This document shows, piece after piece, positions 26,792 through 34,934 of a stretch of 64,000 nucleotides of DNA (the stretch's first letter is position 1; the number at the start of each line of letters is the position of its first letter). The notes under the pieces were generated by a model, which did no database searches, was not told the DNA's origin, and saw nothing but the letters and a program-made list of their open reading frames with translations. Source of the stretch: Pseudomonas sp. BSw22131 (GTDB taxonomy: Bacteria; Pseudomonadota; Gammaproteobacteria; Pseudomonadales; Pseudomonadaceae); the NCBI RefSeq assembly GCF_026810445.1, contig NZ_CP113949.1, forward strand, positions 2,542,001-2,606,000. Reading direction: 5' to 3'. Position numbers and translations under genes: made by a program.

Positions 26792-27379
26792 TCAGCCTGG
26801 CTGATGCCCGCGCTGAGGTCGGGACACCACGGACTCGATGTTCTTGCGGCCAATCAATAACGGGCTTTTGGCTTTGCGTGAGGTGTCCGGCTCGCCCAGC
26901 CATTTGTACATCACCAGACAATCCACCAGCCCCAGTTGCTTATGGCGATAAGCGCGGGGCAGGCGGCCGACCACGTCGAAACCGAGCTTTTGCCAGAGCG
27001 CGACGGCCACTTCGTTGGTCGCCACCACCGAATTGAACTGCATGGCCTGAAAGCCGTGCTCGCGAGCCAGTTGTTGCGAGTGCTCGCACATCATCCGGGC
27101 AATCCCGCGTCCGCGGGCGGCTTCAGTGACCATGTAACCGCAGTTGCTGACGTGGCTGCCTGGCCCGGCTGCGTTGGCCTTGAGGTAATAGCTGCCGAGC
27201 AACACGCCGTCTTCTTCAGCGATCAGCGTCTGCAGCGGGTAGTCCAGCCATAGATGCCGAGCGTCGTCCTGCGTCAGTGCAGGGTCGTAGGCGTAAGTTT
27301 GCTGAGCGACGACGACCGCCTGAAACGTGGGCCAGAATGCCTCGAAATCATCGAGGGTCATGGGGCGGATGGTGATCAT
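26792..27379 (-). CDS. GNAT family N-acetyltransferase
   Basis: A 195-residue GNAT enzyme starting at MITIRPMTLDDFEAFWPTF. The acetyl-CoA loop EAARGRGIARMMCEHSQ is intact, with GYMVTE before it and a motif-B block AVALWQKLGFDVVGRLP. The C-terminal PRAYRHKQLGLVDCLVMYKW is the conserved tail of a group close to yeast Mpr1-type acetyltransferases; the substrate is uncertain. About 20 basic residues extend past the fold. The frame stays open upstream through a REPIN, but that part is repeat sequence and not coding. It converges on the patatin gene, 25 bases from its stop. Confidence 0.85.
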   Translation of the reverse strand: MITIRPMTLDDFEAFWPTFQAVVVAQQTYAYDPALTQDDARHLWLDYPLQTLIAEEDGVLLGSYYLKANAAGPGSHVSNCGYMVTEAARGRGIARMMCEHSQQLAREHGFQAMQFNSVVATNEVAVALWQKLGFDVVGRLPRAYRHKQLGLVDCLVMYKWLGEPDTSRKAKSPLLIGRKNIESVVSRPQRGHQPG

Positions 27380-27403
27380 GGGGAATCCGGCTAAGAGGTG
27401 AAA

Positions 27404-27494
27404 CTGTAGGAGCGAGCTTGCCCGCGATGGCGATCTGTCTACGACGTTGATGCAGACAGGCAAATCGTTTTCGCGGGCAAGCGCGCTCCTACAG
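27404..27494. repeat. REPIN (paired inverted REP sequences)
   Basis: CTGTAGGAGCGAGCTTGCCC at the left and GGGCAAGCGCGCTCCTACAG at the right form a long imperfect inverted repeat around a 45-base centre. This is the classic Pseudomonas REP doublet. It fills the gap between the ppnN stop and the GNAT start. Single copies of the same REP occur at about 46-68 and 59261-59290. Confidence 0.88.
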
Positions 27495-27507
27495 GTGAGG
27501 GGCCGAT

Positions 27508-28881
27508 TTAGGAAACAACGCGGTAACAAGGCTCGTAGGCAGCGCCGCCGGGCAGCTTCATGCGGTGCTGTTCGACGAACGCCTGCAGCAGCTTGTCCAG
27601 CGGCTGCATCACGGCGGCATCGCCATGGATTTCGTATGGGCCGTGCTCTTCGATCAAACGGATGCCCTTGTCCTTGACGTTCCCCGCCACGATCCCGGAG
27701 AACGCGCGACGCAGGTTAGCCGCCAGTTGGTGCGGGGGCAGGTCGCGGCTCAGTTGCAAGGCCGCCATGTTTTCGTGGGTCGGATCGAACGGACGCTGGA
27801 AGCCTTCTTCGATCTTCAGCATCCAGTTGAAGTGGAACGCGTCGTTGCGCTCACGGCGGAACTGTCGAACGGCCTTCAGGCCTTCAGTCATCTGGCGTGC
27901 GACCTGGGCCGGGTCGTCGATGATGATTTCGTAATGCCGCTGCGCCTCTTCGCCCAGTGTTGCACCGACAAAGGCGTGCAATTGCTCCAGGTACGGTGCG
28001 GTGCTTTTGGGGCCGGTGAGAATCACCGGGAACGGCAGCCCCTGGTTGTCCGGGTGCATCAGAATGCCCAGCAGGTACAAGAACTCTTCGGCCGTGCCCG
28101 CGCCACCCGGGAAGATGATGATCCCGTGGCCCACACGCACGAAGGCTTCCAGACGCTTCTCGATGTCCGGCAGGATCACCAGCTCGTTGACGATGGGGTT
28201 GGGCGCTTCGGCGGCAATGATGCCGGGCTCGGTCAGGCCCAGGTAGCGGCCCCCGTTGATGCGCTGTTTGGCGTGAGCAATGGTCGCGCCCTTCATCGGG
28301 CCTTTCATGACGCCGGGGCCGCAACCGGTGCAGATATCCAGTTTACGCAGGCCCAGCTCGTGGCCGACCTTCTTGGTGTATTTGTATTCTTCGGTGTTGA
28401 TCGAGTGACCGCCCCAGCAGACCACCATTTTCGGCTCGACGCCTGCGCGCAGGGTGCGGGCGTTGCGCAGCAGGTGAAACACGTAGTCGGTGATTCCCTG
28501 CGAGGTGCTCAGGTCAATACGCTGGCTGTCCAGCTCGCTTTCGGTATAGACGATGTCGCGCAGTGCGCTGAACAGCATCTCGCGAGTGCTGGCGATCATT
28601 TCGCCGTCGACAAAGGCATCGGCGGGCGCATTGAGCAGTTCAAGGCGCACGCCACGGTCTTGCTGATGAATACGGACTTCGAAATCCTTGTACGCCTCAA
28701 GGATGGTTTTAGCGTTGTCGACGTGAGCGCCGGTGTTGAGGATCGCCAGCGCGCATTGGCGGAACAGGTTGTAAATGCTGCCCGAACCCGCTTCGCTCAA
28801 CTGATGGACTTCACGTTGGGAAAGTGTTTCGAGGCTACCCTTGGGGCTGACCGAGGCATTGATGACGTGTCTTGAAGCCAT
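27508..28881 (-). CDS. ppnN: Pyrimidine/purine nucleotide 5'-monophosphate nucleosidase
   Basis: A 457-residue LOG-family enzyme of the PpnN (YgdH) type, which hydrolyses nucleoside monophosphates to base and ribose 5-phosphate and in E. coli is stimulated by (p)ppGpp. The LOG core shows CTGCGPGVMKGPMKGA and the PGGAGTAEEFLYLLG nucleotide-binding motif. N-terminal (DUF4478-like) and C-terminal (DUF3412-like) flanking regions are complete, so length agrees with the family (about 454). The start at MASRHVIN is where conserved sequence begins. It is divergent from the crtZ-like gene across 250 bases that show nothing recognisable. Confidence 0.93.
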   Translation of the reverse strand: MASRHVINASVSPKGSLETLSQREVHQLSEAGSGSIYNLFRQCALAILNTGAHVDNAKTILEAYKDFEVRIHQQDRGVRLELLNAPADAFVDGEMIASTREMLFSALRDIVYTESELDSQRIDLSTSQGITDYVFHLLRNARTLRAGVEPKMVVCWGGHSINTEEYKYTKKVGHELGLRKLDICTGCGPGVMKGPMKGATIAHAKQRINGGRYLGLTEPGIIAAEAPNPIVNELVILPDIEKRLEAFVRVGHGIIIFPGGAGTAEEFLYLLGILMHPDNQGLPFPVILTGPKSTAPYLEQLHAFVGATLGEEAQRHYEIIIDDPAQVARQMTEGLKAVRQFRRERNDAFHFNWMLKIEEGFQRPFDPTHENMAALQLSRDLPPHQLAANLRRAFSGIVAGNVKDKGIRLIEEHGPYEIHGDAAVMQPLDKLLQAFVEQHRMKLPGGAAYEPCYRVVS

Positions 28882-29132
28882 TCTGAATTCCCTGAAAGCG
28901 GTACCACCTGGCCGGCAGTGGCGGGTGGCAGTAGAACAGTGGGCATTCGCGACGCCCACGCATGGCCGGTATTTTCTACGGCGTTTGGTGGGGAAAGCAA
29001 ACGACATGATGGAAAAGGTTGCCGCGCCGCCAGGTTTATCTGTCGCCATAGCGCTGGAAGGCCTCGGCGCAAGGCGCTAAGGTGGCGCGGTCAAGTGGGT
29101 CGTCCATGACGTAGATGAGTGACTGTTAGCCG

Positions 29133-29663
29133 ATGATGTTCAATTTCGCCATTTTTCTCTGCACCCTGGTCGCCATGGAGGGTGCTGGCTACCTCGGCCA
29201 CAAGTATGTAATGCACGGCTGCGGCTGGTGGCTGCATCGGTCGCATCACGAAGAGCATCTCGGCGTCCTCGAAAGCAACGATGTTTATCTGATGGTGCTG
29301 GCGGCGGTGGCCATCGGGCTGATCGTGCTGGGTAACAGCGGGCATGAGCCGTTGCAGTGGGTGGGCGCCGGCGTGGCGGCATTCGGGCTGATCTACGTGG
29401 TGGTGCATGACGGCATCGTTCACCGGCACTGGCCGGTTCGGCCCAAACCGCGTCATCGCTATCTGCGCCGCCTATACCACGCCCATTTGATGCATCACGC
29501 GGTAAAAGGACGGCAAAACAGCGTATCGTTTGGCTTCCTTTATGCACCGTCGACCGCAACGCTCAAGCGACAGCTGCGTGAGTTACGCCATCGCCCGCTG
29601 CAGCCAGAGCATCTGGACGAGCCGGGCTTGCAGCTGGACGCCGACAGTGGCAGCCGTGCCTGA
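29133..29663 (+). CDS. crtZ: Beta-carotene hydroxylase-like membrane di-iron enzyme
   Basis: A 176-residue membrane protein of the fatty acid hydroxylase superfamily, best matching CrtZ beta-carotene 3-hydroxylase. The His clusters that hold the di-iron centre are all present: GHKYVMHG, HRSHHEEH, VHDGIVHRHWP and HAHLMHHAVKGR, and the family block SVSFGFLYAPS follows. Four hydrophobic segments are expected. CrtZ adds hydroxyls to the rings of carotenoids, yet no crtE, B, I or Y gene is nearby and fluorescent pseudomonads are not normally carotenogenic. The real substrate may therefore be different. Two start codons in a row (29133 and 29136) are possible. Confidence 0.85.
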   Translation: MMFNFAIFLCTLVAMEGAGYLGHKYVMHGCGWWLHRSHHEEHLGVLESNDVYLMVLAAVAIGLIVLGNSGHEPLQWVGAGVAAFGLIYVVVHDGIVHRHWPVRPKPRHRYLRRLYHAHLMHHAVKGRQNSVSFGFLYAPSTATLKRQLRELRHRPLQPEHLDEPGLQLDADSGSRA

Positions 29664-29715
29664 CATCGGCAGCGGCCGCTACCTGCTGGATTCCACTTGC
29701 AGCGGGAATTGCTGA

Positions 29716-30234
29716 TCAGATTACGCCGCAGGCCATCCGGTCACCGCCACCGCCCAGTGGTTTTGGCATGTCGGAGTGGTTGTCACCCCCGGCGTGAACC
29801 ATCAAGGCATGGCCTTTGATTTCTGAAATCTTCTTCAAGCGAGGGGCAAGTACCGGGTTGGTCGCCATGCCGTCCGCAGTCACGTAAATGGCCGGGAGAT
29901 CCCCCAGATGGCCGTCGGCGTAGGGCCCCAGGTGCTTGCCGGTTTTGCCCGGATCGAAGTGACCGCCTGCAGCGAGTGCAGCAACTTTCACGCCGTCTTT
30001 GGTGCCGGCCTCGCAGCTACCGTTTTCATGGACGTGAAAACCATGCACGCCCGCTGGCAGTGAGTTCAGTTTGGGGGTGAACTCAAGACCGTAAGCGGTC
30101 TCGCTGACAGTAATTTCGCCGATGGCCTTGGGTGCGCCGTCGGCACTGACCAGATTGATGGGGACTTCGATGGACGCCGCATGTGCGCCGAAGGATAACG
30201 TGCCGAGCAGTCCGAGCCAGAGATAGCGTTTCAT
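29716..30234 (-). CDS. sodC: Periplasmic Cu/Zn superoxide dismutase
   Basis: A 172-residue exported enzyme that converts superoxide to oxygen and hydrogen peroxide. A signal peptide ends near GAHAAS (residue 20). Copper and zinc ligands are in [30 protein letters not shown] and HAGGDNHSD, and the two Cys of the structural disulphide are present (NGSCEAG and RMACGVI). The start is placed at MKRYLWLGL with CGAGGCAAC upstream, not six codons earlier. It converges on the crtZ-like gene. Confidence 0.95.
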   Translation of the reverse strand: MKRYLWLGLLGTLSFGAHAASIEVPINLVSADGAPKAIGEITVSETAYGLEFTPKLNSLPAGVHGFHVHENGSCEAGTKDGVKVAALAAGGHFDPGKTGKHLGPYADGHLGDLPAIYVTADGMATNPVLAPRLKKISEIKGHALMVHAGGDNHSDMPKPLGGGGDRMACGVI

Positions 30235-30502
30235 AGTTGCCTCGAGAGTCATTAGCTGATGGTTTCAATGCGCTGGAATAGATCGAGTATTAGATGAAGT
30301 CTATACAGCGCGCCGTGCAGCGGGAGTAGACGCTCTTGAGAATAGGGAGCTGGACGGTGTTCGTCCAATCTGAATAGGTAATAATTTAAAACGACTAAGT
30401 CACAATGCGTGGGGATGCGCATTAGTTGCCTTCATCAAAATAAGTTCAATAAAAAACAGAGTATTCAGTCGAGCGGTAACTGGATGAATTTATAGGTTTG
30501 AA

Positions 30503-30525
30503 GGGCCTCGCTATTAACGAGGCCC
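30503..30525 (-). terminator. Probable terminator of the small lipoprotein gene
   Basis: Perfect 8-base arms GGGCCTCG and CGAGGCCC with a 7-base loop lie 8 bases beyond the stop codon. On the minus strand they are followed by TTCAAACCTATAAATT, a weak T tract. The neighbouring 270 bases up to sodC are AT-rich and show no gene. Confidence 0.55.
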
Positions 30526-30532
30526 TGTCCTG

Positions 30533-30865
30533 TCAAAGACAATCGCGGGCGGCAGTTTCGAGTTTGCCGTGAAGCAGCCCGGACAGGGGGACGCGCTGGT
30601 AGATGAACACGCGGGTATTGGGGTTGCCCTTGTAGACTTCGAGTATTTCGTCAGCGGCAACTTTGCTCGGAACCAGAATTCGGTAATGACCTTTGGATTC
30701 GGTCAGGGTCGCATCAGGCTTGGCCTTCTGCCACTTTGGGAAAACGCAGGCGGCGTAATCAGCAGGCGATTTCTGGGTGTCCAGGGTAACGGACGGATTG
30801 TTGGGAGTGGAGCCGCAGCCGGCCAGAAACAAGAAAAGCGAACTGGTCATCAATATAGAGCGCAT
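30533..30865 (-). CDS. Small lipoprotein, function unknown
   Basis: A 110-residue predicted lipoprotein. The signal region MRSILMTSSLFLFLAGC ends in a clear lipobox with the acylated Cys at residue 17. The mature part has Cys residues at AACVFPKWQKA and at the C-terminus (AARDCL), which could form a disulphide. No domain is recognised. The start at 30865 has AGGA eight bases upstream; an earlier ATG three codons before it is less well placed. It appears to be a single-gene unit ended by the hairpin just downstream. Confidence 0.75.
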   Translation of the reverse strand: MRSILMTSSLFLFLAGCGSTPNNPSVTLDTQKSPADYAACVFPKWQKAKPDATLTESKGHYRILVPSKVAADEILEVYKGNPNTRVFIYQRVPLSGLLHGKLETAARDCL

Positions 30866-31027
30866 CAATTTCATCCTGAAACCGTCGGAGCATCTGACTG
30901 TAGTGGCTCGCCGTAAAGCGCGCCATGAAAGGCGCCTATGGTGAACGGCTGCTGAAAAAATAGAAAGGCAGATCACGATGCGGCTTGGTGGACCAGGCTC
31001 GCTGTCGGGGGCCGACGGAGAGGGGGG

Positions 31028-31144
31028 TCACTCGTCGGCTTCGATGGTGGCTGCTTTAACCAGATCGGCAAAAAAGAAATAACGGTTTACGGCGTAGACA
31101 GTAATGGCGGTGAGGGCAATGAGGTTGATCGCGTGAATGAGCAT
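31028..31144 (-). CDS. 38-residue membrane peptide
   Basis: A short frame beginning MLIHAINLIALTAITVYAVN has a single membrane helix of about 20 residues followed by a short polar tail rich in acidic residues (ATIEADE). The composition is that of a small inner-membrane protein. The ribosome-binding site is weak. No family is recognised. It lies alone in a gap of about 500 bases between the lipoprotein and the TauE/SafE gene. Confidence 0.5.
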   Translation of the reverse strand: MLIHAINLIALTAITVYAVNRYFFFADLVKAATIEADE

Positions 31145-31387
31145 GGTACGTAGTCCGGTCGAGTGGGCGTGGCCGCTATGTTACCGATCCACGCTCGAAT
31201 CAAAACTCAACAGGATGCATGGTGCTCATCGACGTGGTTGATGGGGGGGGCGTCGAATAGGTTGGAAATGCCCTGATTTTTAAGCATCTGGTTATAACGT
31301 TAGAGCGTTTCGATATAGGTTCTTCATAAGAACATCGATATGCTGCGTCCCAGTTTTTTCGCTGTCTTGCACGTTTCGGGTATCGCA

Positions 31388-32173
31388 ATGGATTTTGGCA
31401 ACGCGGGTTTTGTCGTCGCAGGGTTGGTAGTGGGCTTTATCGTAGGCATGACCGGGGTCGGTGGCGGGTCGTTGATGACACCGATCCTGCTCTGGTTTGG
31501 CATCAATCCGGCCACCGCGGTGGGCACTGATTTGCTGTATGCGGCCATTACTAAAAGTGGCGGGGTACTGGTCCACAAGAAAAACGACAACATCGACTGG
31601 AAGATTACCGGCTGGATGACGTTGGGCAGTGTGCCCGCAGCGGCGCTCACGCTGTTGTTCCTGAGTACCTTGCACACCGCGCCCGATGCCATGAACTCTA
31701 TTATCAAGCAGGCGTTGGGGGTTGTGCTGTTGCTGACAGCGCTGGCGATCTTCTTCAAGAAGCGCTTGCTGGCCTTCGCCCAGAAACATGCGGGCGATCA
31801 TTATCGATTGAGCGATCGCACGCTCAATCTGTTGACGGTCGTTACCGGTGTGATCCTCGGGGTTATGGTGGCGCTGACGTCAATCGGCGCGGGAGCCCTG
31901 GGCACGGTGGCATTGTTTCTGCTGTATCCGTTTCTCGATACACGGCGTCTGGTCGGCACCGAGATCGCTCACGCAGTGCCGCTGACACTGGTCGCAGGCC
32001 TTGGGCACGCGAGCATGGGCAACATGGACTGGTCGATGCTGGGCTTCCTGTTGATGGGCTCGCTGCCGGGTATTTACATCGGCAGCCACCTGACCGGTCG
32101 GATTCCGGACAACATCCTGCGCCCCTGTCTGGCGCTTATGCTGGTGGTGATCGGGTATAAGCTGGCGTTTTGA
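31388..32173 (+). CDS. TauE/SafE family permease
   Basis: A 261-residue integral membrane protein of the TauE/SafE (DUF81) family, predicted to export sulphur-containing or other small anions. Both repeated family motifs are visible: VGFIVGMTGVGGGSLMTP near the N-terminus and LGVMVALTSIGAGALGTVAL in the second half, with about eight hydrophobic segments in total. The start MDFGNAGFVVAG is chosen because it precedes the first helix directly. A frame extending 16 codons upstream is possible. No sulphur metabolism gene adjoins it, so the substrate is not indicated. Confidence 0.85.
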   Translation: MDFGNAGFVVAGLVVGFIVGMTGVGGGSLMTPILLWFGINPATAVGTDLLYAAITKSGGVLVHKKNDNIDWKITGWMTLGSVPAAALTLLFLSTLHTAPDAMNSIIKQALGVVLLLTALAIFFKKRLLAFAQKHAGDHYRLSDRTLNLLTVVTGVILGVMVALTSIGAGALGTVALFLLYPFLDTRRLVGTEIAHAVPLTLVAGLGHASMGNMDWSMLGFLLMGSLPGIYIGSHLTGRIPDNILRPCLALMLVVIGYKLAF

Positions 32174-32189
32174 AGTAAGTGAGGTAACG

Positions 32190-32262
32190 CCAGGCTTTCT
32201 GGTTTCAGGGCTGCTGGGCAGCCCATTGCGTCCTCGCGTTGCCCGTACGCTCTTGCATTGAT
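32190..32262. repeat. Highly diverged copy of the composite repeat
   Basis: CTGGTTTCAGGGCTGCTGGGCAGCCCATTGCGTCCTCGCG and the following GCCCGTACGCTCTTGCA correspond block by block to the unit at 16170-16230, with many substitutions. It is probably an old, decaying family member. Confidence 0.5.
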
Positions 32263-32450
32263 TGCGGATAGCTGTAGAAATTGTTCAGACTTGGTTGATA
32301 GCAGCCAACTTAATTGGCGAGCCTCCATGCGGGTTAACCCGCACTGACGTCCAGCTTTTGATCCTCACGGGGACACCCCATGCCACATTCCGATGCCCTC
32401 GCTTCACACGCCGGCAATCGCCCGGCTAGCCCATCTTCGGGGCGGCGTTG

Positions 32451-33035
32451 ATGGACGTTATCGCTGACCCCGCGTTGATCCAGCTCACCACAAAGCGCCT
32501 TGTCCTGCGTCCCCCTGTACCTGCCGATGCGTTGGCGATTCAGCAGTACCACATCGTCAATCGTCACCATCTTCAACCTTGGCAGCCGTTGCGGTCTGTC
32601 AGTTTCTTCGGGCTCAAGGCTGTCGAGCAAAGGATCGAATACGTTGAGCAGGAAAGGCTCGCCGGACGCGCGTTGCACTTGCTGGTGCTGACCCGGCCAG
32701 TCGATGGCCACGAAGGTGAGCTGGTTGGCGAGTGCAATTTCAGCAATATCGTGCTGGGCGTCTTCCAGGCTTGCCATCTGGGTTATTCACTGGCTGCGCA
32801 TGCCGAAGGCAAAGGGTTGATGCGCGAAGCGCTGACCGCAGGGATCGCCTATGTGTTTGAGGCGCTGGGACTGCATCGGGTCATGGCCAGTCACGTGCCG
32901 GAAAACCTGCGCAGTGAGCGAGTTCTCGCCGCCATGGGTTTCGAGCGTGAAGGGCTGGCCCGTGCGTATCTGCACATCAACGGTGAGTGGGCTGACCACG
33001 TGCTTAACTCATTGATCAACCCCGTTCACCGCTGA
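32451..33035 (+). CDS. RimJ/RimL-type GNAT acetyltransferase
   Basis: A 194-residue GNAT protein of the RimJ/RimL group, which acetylates N-terminal alpha-amino groups of ribosomal or other proteins. Signatures are LTTKRLVLRPPVPADALAIQ at the N-terminus, VGECNFSNIVLGVFQACHLG, the acetyl-CoA loop AAHAEGKGLMREAL, and the HRVMASHVPENLRSERVLA block with the MGFEREG strand. The start ATG is preceded by a TTG one codon earlier. The ribosome-binding site is poor (GGGGCGG). It stands alone; about 270 bases upstream hold only a decayed repeat. Confidence 0.87.
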   Translation: MDVIADPALIQLTTKRLVLRPPVPADALAIQQYHIVNRHHLQPWQPLRSVSFFGLKAVEQRIEYVEQERLAGRALHLLVLTRPVDGHEGELVGECNFSNIVLGVFQACHLGYSLAAHAEGKGLMREALTAGIAYVFEALGLHRVMASHVPENLRSERVLAAMGFEREGLARAYLHINGEWADHVLNSLINPVHR

Positions 33036-33353
33036 ATGGGATGCGCACAGAGCAACCAAGCACCTATTCTTTGCGCTATCGCCTGGTAAACCCTTGCATT
33101 TAAAAGTCAACGCATCAGGTTACAAATAGTTGTCCACGGAAAGGGTGAATATGTCTGTGGATAACTGGCTGTAGACCGGTAAGTAAGCGGCCTTTCGGCG
33201 AATGATCGTTTAATGATCAGTTTTTGCTATTAACCGCATGGGTGCCATCTTCCGCCGGTAGGCACCCTTTCGAATAGGCGCTCCGAAACGCTGCGTGGCT
33301 TCCACCGGACGGGCGCGATCGGACCGCTGGTTGCCCTGGACAGGAATCAAAAC
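33036..33353. other. Intergenic region with DnaA-box-like sites
   Basis: No gene is present. TTGTCCACG at 33130-33138 and a perfect inverted DnaA box TGTGGATAA at 33156-33164 stand 17 bases apart. The remainder carries the promoter of the lone LysR gene but no clear minus-35/minus-10 pair was picked out. Confidence 0.55.
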
Positions 33354-34232
33354 GTGGAGCTGAAACATTTACGGGCGTTTGCCGTACTGGCCGAGGAATT
33401 GCACTTCGGCCGATCTGCGGAGCGTTTGCACATCGTGCAGCCAGCGTTAAGCGCGCAGATCCGGGCACTGGAAAAAAGCCTCGGCGCAGCGCTTTTCGAG
33501 CGAGACCGGCACAAGGTGGTGCTCACTGAAGAAGGCCGTCTCCTGCTCCCCGAGGCCCACGCCACGCTGGCTCAGGCGGCACGCGCCCGAGACGTGGTGG
33601 CGCGGTCGGGTGCCGGAGAGGTCGGTCGGTTGAAGATCGCATTCGTGTCCTCGGTGCTCGCAGAACTGCTGCCGCGATTGCTGCGCACCCTCAACGAACG
33701 GTTGCCGGGCATCGAGCTGGAGCTCAAGGACATGCCGTCCCCCGAGCAACTCGACGCCCTGCGTGCCGATAAGCTGGATTTCGGGCTGGTGCGCTTGCCG
33801 TTTCAGCCGGCCGGGCTCAATGCGCGTCTGCTGTTCGAGGAGCCGCTGATGGTGGCGATGCCGCTGGACGATCCGCTGAGCGGCAAAGCAATCATAGAGC
33901 CGGCAGACCTGATCAATCGTGAGGTCTGCGTGTTGGCCCGCAAGTTCTGTCCCGGGCTTTACGATCACATGCTGGTGGCGTTCCACGTGCGCGACGTTAC
34001 GTTGCGCATCAGTCGCGAGCTGGGTGAGTTCACGACCATGCTGGCGCTGGTTGCATCAGGGATGGGGTTGGGCATCGTCCCGGAATGGGCGGCGTCCGCC
34101 TTGCCCCCAGCAGTGGTGACCCGTCCTCTGGCGATCGACATGGCCGGGACTGGCATCGCAGTGGCATGGAACTCGACAGACAATCCGCGCAAACAGGCAT
34201 TTTTGCGGGTGCTGACAGAGCTGTATCCCTGA
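33354..34232 (+). CDS. LysR-family transcriptional regulator
   Basis: A 292-residue regulator close in pattern to the BenM/CatM/CbbR-like group. The DNA-binding domain is MELKHLRAFAVLAEELHFGR with AERLHIVQPALSAQIRALE. The effector domain begins with GRLKIAFVSSVLAELLPRLL and contains MPSPEQLDALRADKLDFGLV, typical of regulators that respond to aromatic catabolites. It starts at a GTG with CAGGA ten bases upstream. No divergent or adjacent catabolic gene exists here, so its target may be distant. A terminator-like hairpin follows. Confidence 0.87.
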   Translation: MELKHLRAFAVLAEELHFGRSAERLHIVQPALSAQIRALEKSLGAALFERDRHKVVLTEEGRLLLPEAHATLAQAARARDVVARSGAGEVGRLKIAFVSSVLAELLPRLLRTLNERLPGIELELKDMPSPEQLDALRADKLDFGLVRLPFQPAGLNARLLFEEPLMVAMPLDDPLSGKAIIEPADLINREVCVLARKFCPGLYDHMLVAFHVRDVTLRISRELGEFTTMLALVASGMGLGIVPEWAASALPPAVVTRPLAIDMAGTGIAVAWNSTDNPRKQAFLRVLTELYP

Positions 34233-34260
34233 GCGCCAGGCGTATCGCTGCCATCCTGGC

Positions 34261-34301
34261 AATAAAAAGAGGGGAAGTGACTTTTTAATCACTCCCCCTC
34301 T
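34261..34301 (-). terminator. Rho-independent terminator of the DUF6555-type gene
   Basis: Arms AGAGGGGGAGTGA and TCACTTCCCCTCT (minus strand) are followed by TTTTTATT. It lies 46 bases after the minus-strand stop codon and can also act on the converging LysR transcript. Confidence 0.8.
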
Positions 34302-34346
34302 GAATGCTTACATCTAATGGTTCAGGTGCCGTAACTACTCGGACAC

Positions 34347-34571
34347 TCAGGACGCCGCCCATTCGACGTCGGTAAGGCCCAACTGCTCGGCTTTGGGCTT
34401 GCTGACCTTGGGAACACGGTCTGATCGGTATTTGGGGATCTGGCCAAATCCCGCATCAACAGACGCCCAGTGCCACGCTTCAGCATTGTCCATGTCGGAC
34501 GCGCTGATATAGAAGCTTTTGTACTTACCGTGTAGCAAATAATCGATCCGGTAATGCTTGTATTGTCCCAC
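34347..34571 (-). CDS. Small conserved Pseudomonas protein (DUF6555-like)
   Basis: A 74-residue protein with the pattern of small uncharacterised Pseudomonas proteins (DUF6555 as recalled): YRIDYLLHGKYKSFYISASD, DNAEAWHWASVDAGFGQIPK, and a final VSKPKAEQLGLTDVEW. The GTG start at 34571 is preferred because GGGAGG lies nine bases upstream. The earlier ATG would sit at the Shine-Dalgarno itself. It is probably cytoplasmic and has its own terminator. Function is unknown. The family name is from memory and should be treated as tentative. Confidence 0.75.
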   Translation of the reverse strand: MGQYKHYRIDYLLHGKYKSFYISASDMDNAEAWHWASVDAGFGQIPKYRSDRVPKVSKPKAEQLGLTDVEWAAS

Positions 34572-34883
34572 GTTCGGAAACCTCCCTATCAATCGCTATC
34601 AATTCACTGAGTCGTAGCGCTTTGGAAAATTCACTTTAAATAACTCCCAAGTCACCAAAAGCTTACAAGTGGTACAGCAAGAAGTGTCCTGCAAGAAAAA
34701 ACCTTCCGAATGGATGTATGAGTGAAATGGAGATCATCTGGAAGGGGGCAGGTATTGGGTCAGCCACATGCAGAAAAGGTACTAAGGGAAGTATTGGATC
34801 GTGCGTTTTGCAGGACAGTCCGTGCATTTTGCACGGCGCTGGAACATGAAAGGACTGACGCGAGAAGTGCGGAAAGAATATTA
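34572..34883. other. Intergenic region, no gene recognised
   Basis: The stretch between the small DUF6555-like gene and the mutarotase terminator is less GC-rich than its surroundings. It contains frames of up to 67-77 codons on both strands, but none has a ribosome-binding site or recognisable composition. A pair GTCCTGCAAGA and TTTTGCAGGAC, about 115 bases apart, could pair at long range. Confidence 0.4.
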
Positions 34884-34910
34884 AAGGGGATGCCAATCCG
34901 GCATCCCCTT
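34884..34910 (-). terminator. Rho-independent terminator of galM
   Basis: On the minus strand arms AAGGGGATGCC and GGCATCCCCTT enclose a 5-base loop and are followed by TAATATTC. It starts 25 bases beyond the mutarotase stop codon. Confidence 0.75.
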
Positions 34911-34934
34911 GTTCAGCGTTGTTAGTTGTGGGTG

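Noticed and set aside
27565..28875. 436-codon + strand frame opposite ppnN
   Set aside because: Shadow of ppnN, whose minus-strand product is complete and recognisable.
34722..34925. 67-codon frame next to galM
   Set aside because: It ends in the galM terminator hairpin, has no ribosome-binding site and no known pattern.
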